DNA of 64,000 bases, from the NCBI GenBank assembly GCA_003150235.1, contig QAMW01000047.1:42804-106803 (forward strand), written 5' to 3'. Below the pieces are notes generated by a model. The model ran no database searches, was not told the origin of the DNA, and worked only from the letters and a program-made list of their open reading frames with translations. The translations under genes and the position numbers were made by a program. Position 1 is the stretch's first letter. The number at the start of each line of letters is the position of its first letter. The DNA is from Bacteroidales bacterium (GTDB lineage Bacteria > Bacteroidota > Bacteroidia > Bacteroidales > Muribaculaceae). Shown piece by piece: positions 59,323-64,000 of this stretch.

Positions 59323-61137
59323 TTATCTAAGATTAAATCTCTTTAATCCCGGGCGCAATACCATGGATTTCGCGCCTGACTTTTTCGCGTCAAAATCACC
59401 CATGCGGAAAGAATTGCTCTTTACCTTTGAAACTTTAGCTTTCGCCTCACCGGCGGGAAGAGTAATCACAGTCTCGTAACGTGCGGGCAGCATCGACGAT
59501 ACATCACCGTCAAACAGTATGCCTGCAGCTCCCGCCGGAATAGTGATAACACCCTCGGCAAGTGTGCCGAAGCCTATTTCAGCACCCGCAGCGACAATAT
59601 CCTCGATTGTATAACCATGGTCGATATACATCGCAGCATCGCTATACCAGCCAAGTATTCCATCAACAGGCAAACCGGATGATGCATACGGCACATATAC
59701 ATGGTCAGGGTCAGTAGCATCTATCACGAGCGCACCGATTGCTGACGGTTCGTTAAGAGGCCAGTAAGGCACAAGTACGCGGTAAAGACCCGACTTATCA
59801 TTATGCTGCTGTATGCTTACCTCCCAGCTCATCGGCTCAAACGGCTCCTCGGAGATATACGGAAGAAGCATACCGTCGGAGTATTCGCCATCGCCGAGGG
59901 AAGTCCAGTTGTCGTTGTCATAGTAGCTGATAAGTGTAGTGTAGGTCTCCTGAGCACCGCCTTCTTTGTCATAAGCGACAGCCACGATAGAGTAAGTGCC
60001 TTCTTCGCCAAGTGTGAAGTCGGCGGTCTGCGCGGTCTCGGAATAGCCGAGTGACACAACACCTTCAAGACTCTCACTCTCGATACCTTCGATAGCGGCA
60101 TCAGTGTCAGCGCCGGGAATAACGGCAACCTTGACAGTCTTTACATCCTTGCCCATTGTAACCTCAACGACAGCCTTCTTAACTCCGCCGACATAATCGA
60201 TTATGCCGGCAAGAGGAGCACTCACGCTGTAGTCACCGTCAACACCGCCGGGAAGCACGAGCTTGAACTTACCGTTGGAATTACAAGTGTACCAACCATC
60301 CGAACCGATTGCGGCGAGAAGCGAGCCTTTCGGGAATGTAATAACGCCATTCTTGACTGTACCATAATTACCTTCGGCAGCAGCAGGATTACCCTGTGCC
60401 ACACGCAATCCGGCAATCGAGAAGAACACAAATTCACCTTCGCCCCAGTTCATACCGGTAGGCGACTGTTCAATATATACTTTTGTCGGATCAACAGCAT
60501 TGATTGTCAGATAATAATTGTTGTCGGCATCGTAGTCACCCGGCTCATTATAAGGGAATGCCGCTCCATAAGGATTGACAAGTCGATAAAGACCCGGCTG
60601 AGTCATGCTTTCTTCAACCTCCACCATATAAGTCGGGACCTCCGGAACATTATACAACGAAGATATATAAGCATCTGTGTACTTGCACTCGCCGATTGAC
60701 TTCCAGGGAGCGTAAAGCACTACAAACGATGTGGATGCGTCGCCATAAAGCGTAGCGTCCTTTTCATCGATTTTAAGCGAAATCGGATAGCGCACATTAC
60801 CCTCGATATCGGCAAAATCATACGTGATATGAAGGTTAGCCGTAGCTTCAGTGTCGGCGAATGTGACGGTCGAAGGAATCGTGAATATACCCGACGGGTC
60901 ATTAGCCTGAATATTGACCGTAAGCTCGCCCTCGGTGTCCTGACGAAGCACCAACACGTCAAACTCGGTCTGATCCTCGACGATATTAACCGTCGACTCC
61001 TGGGCATTGCTGAAATATACCTGGGCGTTGCCCGGCACCACAGCAGGCACATAATCATCGTCATCGGAACAGGAGGCAAATCCTGCCACTGTGGCGACAA
61101 CCATGGTTGCCGTAAATAATTTATATAGCTTGTTCAT
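59323..61137 (-). CDS. Surface lipoprotein with duplicated domains (SusE/F position)
   Basis: A 604-residue lipoprotein (signal with lipobox FASC, then DDDDYVP). After a beta-sandwich N-terminal domain it carries two related modules: WKSIGECKYTDAYISSLYN ... GLYRLVNPYG (about 148-245) and WTSLGDGEYSDGMLLPYIS ... GLYRVLVPYW (about 405-500), an internal duplication. By its place after SusD it is probably a glycan-binding protein on the cell surface. The ligand is unknown. Confidence 0.72.
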   Translation of the reverse strand: MNKLYKLFTATMVVATVAGFASCSDDDDYVPAVVPGNAQVYFSNAQESTVNIVEDQTEFDVLVLRQDTEGELTVNIQANDPSGIFTIPSTVTFADTEATANLHITYDFADIEGNVRYPISLKIDEKDATLYGDASTSFVVLYAPWKSIGECKYTDAYISSLYNVPEVPTYMVEVEESMTQPGLYRLVNPYGAAFPYNEPGDYDADNNYYLTINAVDPTKVYIEQSPTGMNWGEGEFVFFSIAGLRVAQGNPAAAEGNYGTVKNGVITFPKGSLLAAIGSDGWYTCNSNGKFKLVLPGGVDGDYSVSAPLAGIIDYVGGVKKAVVEVTMGKDVKTVKVAVIPGADTDAAIEGIESESLEGVVSLGYSETAQTADFTLGEEGTYSIVAVAYDKEGGAQETYTTLISYYDNDNWTSLGDGEYSDGMLLPYISEEPFEPMSWEVSIQQHNDKSGLYRVLVPYWPLNEPSAIGALVIDATDPDHVYVPYASSGLPVDGILGWYSDAAMYIDHGYTIEDIVAAGAEIGFGTLAEGVITIPAGAAGILFDGDVSSMLPARYETVITLPAGEAKAKVSKVKSNSFRMGDFDAKKSGAKSMVLRPGLKRFNLR

Positions 61138-61161
61138 GTGTAATCTTACATTATATGGTTA

Positions 61162-62043
61162 TTATTCCGCAACGGCGTTCCATCCCTCAGGCATCACGAA
61201 GGTTTCTGTCCACTGATACTGCGAGGGGAAATATCCTGTGCCGTCAGCATTGGTCACTGTGTAAAACTTAAGCGTCAATCCATCGGCACCGACTTCTGAA
61301 TCCTGACCACCCCATGTCATATACACGGGAGCCTTCGAGTCGCCGGTATTGAAGATAGTCTGTATATCGCAGAGAGTCTCGGTAGTCTCCCAGTCAATCA
61401 TCTGCCAGTCCTCGTCAAGCACCAGGTCGAGCGAATGAGGGAGTTCCTTTGTACCGTAAGGATTTTCAATCATGAAATAAGACTGATTGTCGGCGCGCGC
61501 CCATATTGTCACTGAAGTGTCGACAGTTGCCGCTCCGGGAGTGCCGCCATCCTTCAGCCACGCAAGGAGCTGCGATTTAAGCTGCGCTGTCCCTACCTCG
61601 ACAGAGTTGGCATAAGTGACACTTGCCGTCCATTTGCCTTTGCTTGAAGGAGCGATGCTCTGTGTGCCGAGAGCCACGGTTACTGATGCTTCGGGATTAA
61701 ACCAGGGAGCCGCGTCAAAATCAGGCGCGAAATTTACAGTGACGTAAGCCTCGCTGCTGCCGTCGGTGAAATCGACGGTTGCGGGAGCCGTTGCCGAAAG
61801 ATATGAAGCGTCGGTGGTCACGGTCAGGGGCACTGACACGTCACCGACAGTAGTGCCGCGGGTGACAAGAAGAGTGAAAGGCGCGATTGACTTTGAATCG
61901 GGGTTAAGCGTGTAGCTCTGGTTTGCCGTGATAATCGCATATTCCACCTCGGCGGGTACATACTCGTCCCAGTAGCCCTTGTCGCTGCAGGAAGAGAGGA
62001 TAACCGGTGCGGCAAGAGCCGCGAATATAGCTAATTTATTCAT
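61162..62043 (-). CDS. Surface lipoprotein, probable glycan-binding (SusE position)
   Basis: A 293-residue lipoprotein: signal MNKLAIFAALAAPVILSSC, then beta-sandwich sequence with FTLLVTRGTTVGDVSVPL and a C-terminal module with YFMIENPYGTKELPHSLDLV, similar in layout to the modules of its downstream neighbour. Encoded 33 bases after SusD. Function by position only. Confidence 0.7.
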   Translation of the reverse strand: MNKLAIFAALAAPVILSSCSDKGYWDEYVPAEVEYAIITANQSYTLNPDSKSIAPFTLLVTRGTTVGDVSVPLTVTTDASYLSATAPATVDFTDGSSEAYVTVNFAPDFDAAPWFNPEASVTVALGTQSIAPSSKGKWTASVTYANSVEVGTAQLKSQLLAWLKDGGTPGAATVDTSVTIWARADNQSYFMIENPYGTKELPHSLDLVLDEDWQMIDWETTETLCDIQTIFNTGDSKAPVYMTWGGQDSEVGADGLTLKFYTVTNADGTGYFPSQYQWTETFVMPEGWNAVAE

Positions 62044-62076
62044 AATATTGCTTGATGAATCTTTTTCGGTAGTTTA

Positions 62077-63672
62077 TTAATAGTCAGCGACAGGCTGCGG
62101 AGAAGGAGTCGCCTCATCCTTATAGCCGAGAATCTTATTGGCGTTGGACTCCGCCTGCGGAATATGATAGAGCAGCACGGGATCGCCGGCATCGATATCA
62201 AACACGAGTGAAGGTTCAAATCCGGCACCGCGGCGGTCAAGACCCTCGTTCATACGCATCATGTCGAAGTAAGACACGCCCTCGCCCCATAGTTCCACGC
62301 GACGCTGCCAGTAGACCGCCTTGCGGATGTCATCGGCTGTGCCGACAGGATTCACATAAGAGGGGTCACGATAAGCGCGCACGAAGTCGCCCAGAGTAGC
62401 CGCGCCGGTCGATGGTGAGGTCATAGCCTGTGCCTCGGCAAGAACCAGGTAAAGGTCCTCGACGCGGAGCAGAGGGATGTCGTTGGCGTTGATAGTCTGA
62501 CCAAGCACATCCTGATAGGGGGCAAATTTCACCTGAACGTAAGCCTTGCCTACATCCTCGCTGATAGCATCGTCGACATACGCCTGATATTCCTCGTTAA
62601 GGTTGGGCGATACACCCTCCTCGTTGAGGAACCATCCCTTACGCACATCGGTGTCGGGAATCTCATCGTAAAGTGCCTTAGAAATCTTACGCCATGAACC
62701 TACCTGCGCATAGCCGTAAGTGAATGTACCCATGTGAGAAGGCCAGTTACAGATACCGGTAGTCACCACTCGGTCACTCTCCTCGATGTCAACCGCCCAC
62801 AGCCATGAGGCGTCGGCGCAGTTCCAGAAAGTAGGATATGACACCTCGGCGATGGAATAGGGCGTACAGCCTGAATTGTCGATGGCATACTTAGCGTCGT
62901 CGGCAGCCTCCTGCCATTTGCCCATGCAGAGATATACCTTGGCGCGCAGACCGCGGGCGGTAGCCTCGCTGATGAATTTCTTCGCGCCTACACGTACATG
63001 ATTGGTAGCCTTGAGAGCGTCGATAGCCTCGCCAAGGTCGGAAAGAATCTGCCCGTAAACCCCCTCTACAGTCGAACATTCAAGACCGTCGGCAGCAGCG
63101 GCGAGAGCGTTTTTCTCGGTAATCACCGGCACACAGCGCTTGTCTTCATTACCGATATAGGTAAACTGATAATACTGTGCGAGCACGTGGTAGTCAAACG
63201 CACGGAAAGCGAGAGCCTGCGCGCGGTAATACATCAGTGTCGGGTCCTCGGTATCCTCGGGAATGCTGCTGAGCACATTGTTGCAGGCAAAAATCTGGTT
63301 GTAGGCGGTACGCCAGATAAGAACGGTGATACCTGCAGTGTTGGTGACATCCGACCAGCGGGTCGATGTGCTGTACCAGTTGTAGCCGGTATTCAGCGCC
63401 ACCATGTCATATCCACGGCTGTCAGTGGCAAGCATCACTCCCGGATAGCCTATATCATAGTGGGCATCCTGGTTATTTGAAGCATTGGCATAGACGCTGA
63501 ACAGAGTAGCGATACCGTTAACACCCGCCTCAGCCCTGTCGGGATTGTTTTCCAGCACAGTTTCCTTCTGGTCGGTGGTGATATGGTCACCGAGGGGGTA
63601 GGTGTCAAGGTCGTTGCACCCTACCGTCATTGTGCCCAGAAGGGCTATAGTCAATAATTTATATGATTTCAT
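62077..63672 (-). CDS. SusD-like outer-membrane nutrient-binding lipoprotein
   Basis: A 531-residue SusD/RagB protein. The lipoprotein signal is MKSYKLLTIALLGTMTVGC; the TPR-like helices and conserved segments follow (AQALAFRAFDYHVLAQYYQF, ATARGLRAKVYLCMGKWQEA, LRVEDLYLVLAEAQAM and RRVELWGEGVSYFDMMRMNE). It caps the SusC channel and captures the glycan. Encoded 30 bases after SusC. Confidence 0.93.
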   Translation of the reverse strand: MKSYKLLTIALLGTMTVGCNDLDTYPLGDHITTDQKETVLENNPDRAEAGVNGIATLFSVYANASNNQDAHYDIGYPGVMLATDSRGYDMVALNTGYNWYSTSTRWSDVTNTAGITVLIWRTAYNQIFACNNVLSSIPEDTEDPTLMYYRAQALAFRAFDYHVLAQYYQFTYIGNEDKRCVPVITEKNALAAAADGLECSTVEGVYGQILSDLGEAIDALKATNHVRVGAKKFISEATARGLRAKVYLCMGKWQEAADDAKYAIDNSGCTPYSIAEVSYPTFWNCADASWLWAVDIEESDRVVTTGICNWPSHMGTFTYGYAQVGSWRKISKALYDEIPDTDVRKGWFLNEEGVSPNLNEEYQAYVDDAISEDVGKAYVQVKFAPYQDVLGQTINANDIPLLRVEDLYLVLAEAQAMTSPSTGAATLGDFVRAYRDPSYVNPVGTADDIRKAVYWQRRVELWGEGVSYFDMMRMNEGLDRRGAGFEPSLVFDIDAGDPVLLYHIPQAESNANKILGYKDEATPSPQPVADY

Positions 63673-63702
63673 AACAATTTTCTGATAGGAGAACTTACAT
63701 TA

Positions 63703-64000
63703 TTAAAATACTACCTTTATACCACCCGAGATACAACGCATCGCCGTATATAGTGAAGTAGTGGCGACGGTATAGCTCTGACGCGGGTCAAGCCCCTTGC
63801 GGGCGCTGAATAGCGCGAGGTTATCGGCTGTGCCATAAACGCGTACCGACTCAATGCCGATGTGGCGTGTCAGACGTTCGGGGATAGTGTAACCGAGAGT
63901 AATGTTATTGATAGAGAAATAATTTGAGCTTACAAGAGCGCGGTCGGTGACATAATCGTAGAATGAGAAACTGTCACCGGTATCAAGACGCGGCACGGCA
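63703..64000 (-). CDS. SusC-like TonB-dependent transporter, C-terminal end only
   Basis: The last ~98 residues of a SusC/RagA porin, cut by the window edge: SSNYFSINNITLGYTIPERL, SVRVYGTADNLALFSARKG followed by LDPRQS, and the final strand ending GGIKVVF. It imports the oligosaccharide captured by SusD. The rest of the gene, and any regulator of the locus, lies outside. Confidence 0.92.
   Translation of the reverse strand, partial: AVPRLDTGDSFSFYDYVTDRALVSSNYFSINNITLGYTIPERLTRHIGIESVRVYGTADNLALFSARKGLDPRQSYTVATTSLYTAMRCISGGIKVVF

Overview
The window reads as a chromosomal segment of a gut-type Bacteroidales bacterium, most likely Muribaculaceae or a close relative. The evidence is a SusC/SusD glycan-uptake locus at the right edge, Bacteroidetes-type -7 promoter boxes (TAnnTTTGC) before many genes, lipoproteins and secreted glycan-degrading enzymes, family markers such as DUF3256 and DUF2851, and an inositol-lipid gene cluster of the type known from Bacteroides. 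The family-level assignment is inference.

Layout. 0-6.7 kb: a decayed Rhs locus in which GC-rich Rhs core ends are joined to different AT-rich C-terminal toxin domains, each followed by a putative exported immunity protein. 6.8-12.6 kb (-): a tripartite RND efflux pump. 13.0-16.6 kb (+): two GH51-type alpha-L-arabinofuranosidases. 16.6-20.7 kb (-): two sister lipocalin-like lipoproteins and a BspA-type leucine-rich-repeat surface protein that share an upstream leader. 21.3-21.7 kb (-): a ribbon-helix-helix antitoxin with a truncated YafQ-like toxin. 21.9-27.8 kb (-): myo-inositol-phosphate synthase, HAD phosphatase, CDP-alcohol phosphatidyltransferase, ATP-grasp protein, nucleotidyltransferase, then pdxA. 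28.0-31.4 kb (+): a secreted pectate lyase and autotransporter-strand protein split by a one-base frameshift. 31.5-33.2 kb (-): nfo and a HigBA-type toxin-antitoxin pair. 33.4-40.4 kb (+): ion channel, der, DEAD-box helicase, DUF3256, xseA, xseB and a cation-diffusion transporter. 40.4-41.3 kb (-): a Panacea toxin-antitoxin pair. 41.5-42.3 kb (+): a queuosine-precursor transporter behind a very good preQ1-I riboswitch candidate. 42.6-46.2 kb (-): WYL regulator, sodium:solute symporter and DUF1343/NamZ muramidase. 46.2-47.5 kb: repeats and a possibly structured leader. 47.5-52.9 kb (+): a compact RiPP biosynthetic operon. 53.1-54.2 kb: a chimeric RhuM/ORF6N remnant and a HepT-MntA pair. 54.3-59.1 kb: DUF2851 (-), then rlmN, recF, DUF721 and a split lysO (+). 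59.3-64.0 kb (-): SusC (partial), SusD and two surface lipoproteins.

The standout system is the 47.5-52.9 kb operon. A 37-residue peptide ending in WCDHCNEGHPAPLD is followed by two radical SAM/SPASM maturases, a YcaO enzyme of the E. coli YcaO type and a third radical SAM/SPASM enzyme, with overlapping stops and starts. The YcaO has an unusual C-x2-C-x2-C-x5-C tail resembling the SPASM motifs of its partners. No exporter, protease or cyclodehydratase partner lies next to it. I do not recognise this combination as a described RiPP class.

A second theme is gene exchange: four toxin-antitoxin loci, an orphan Rhs toxin array, and several families of dispersed intergenic palindromic repeats at gene borders. 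One of these repeats runs into a truncated toxin gene.
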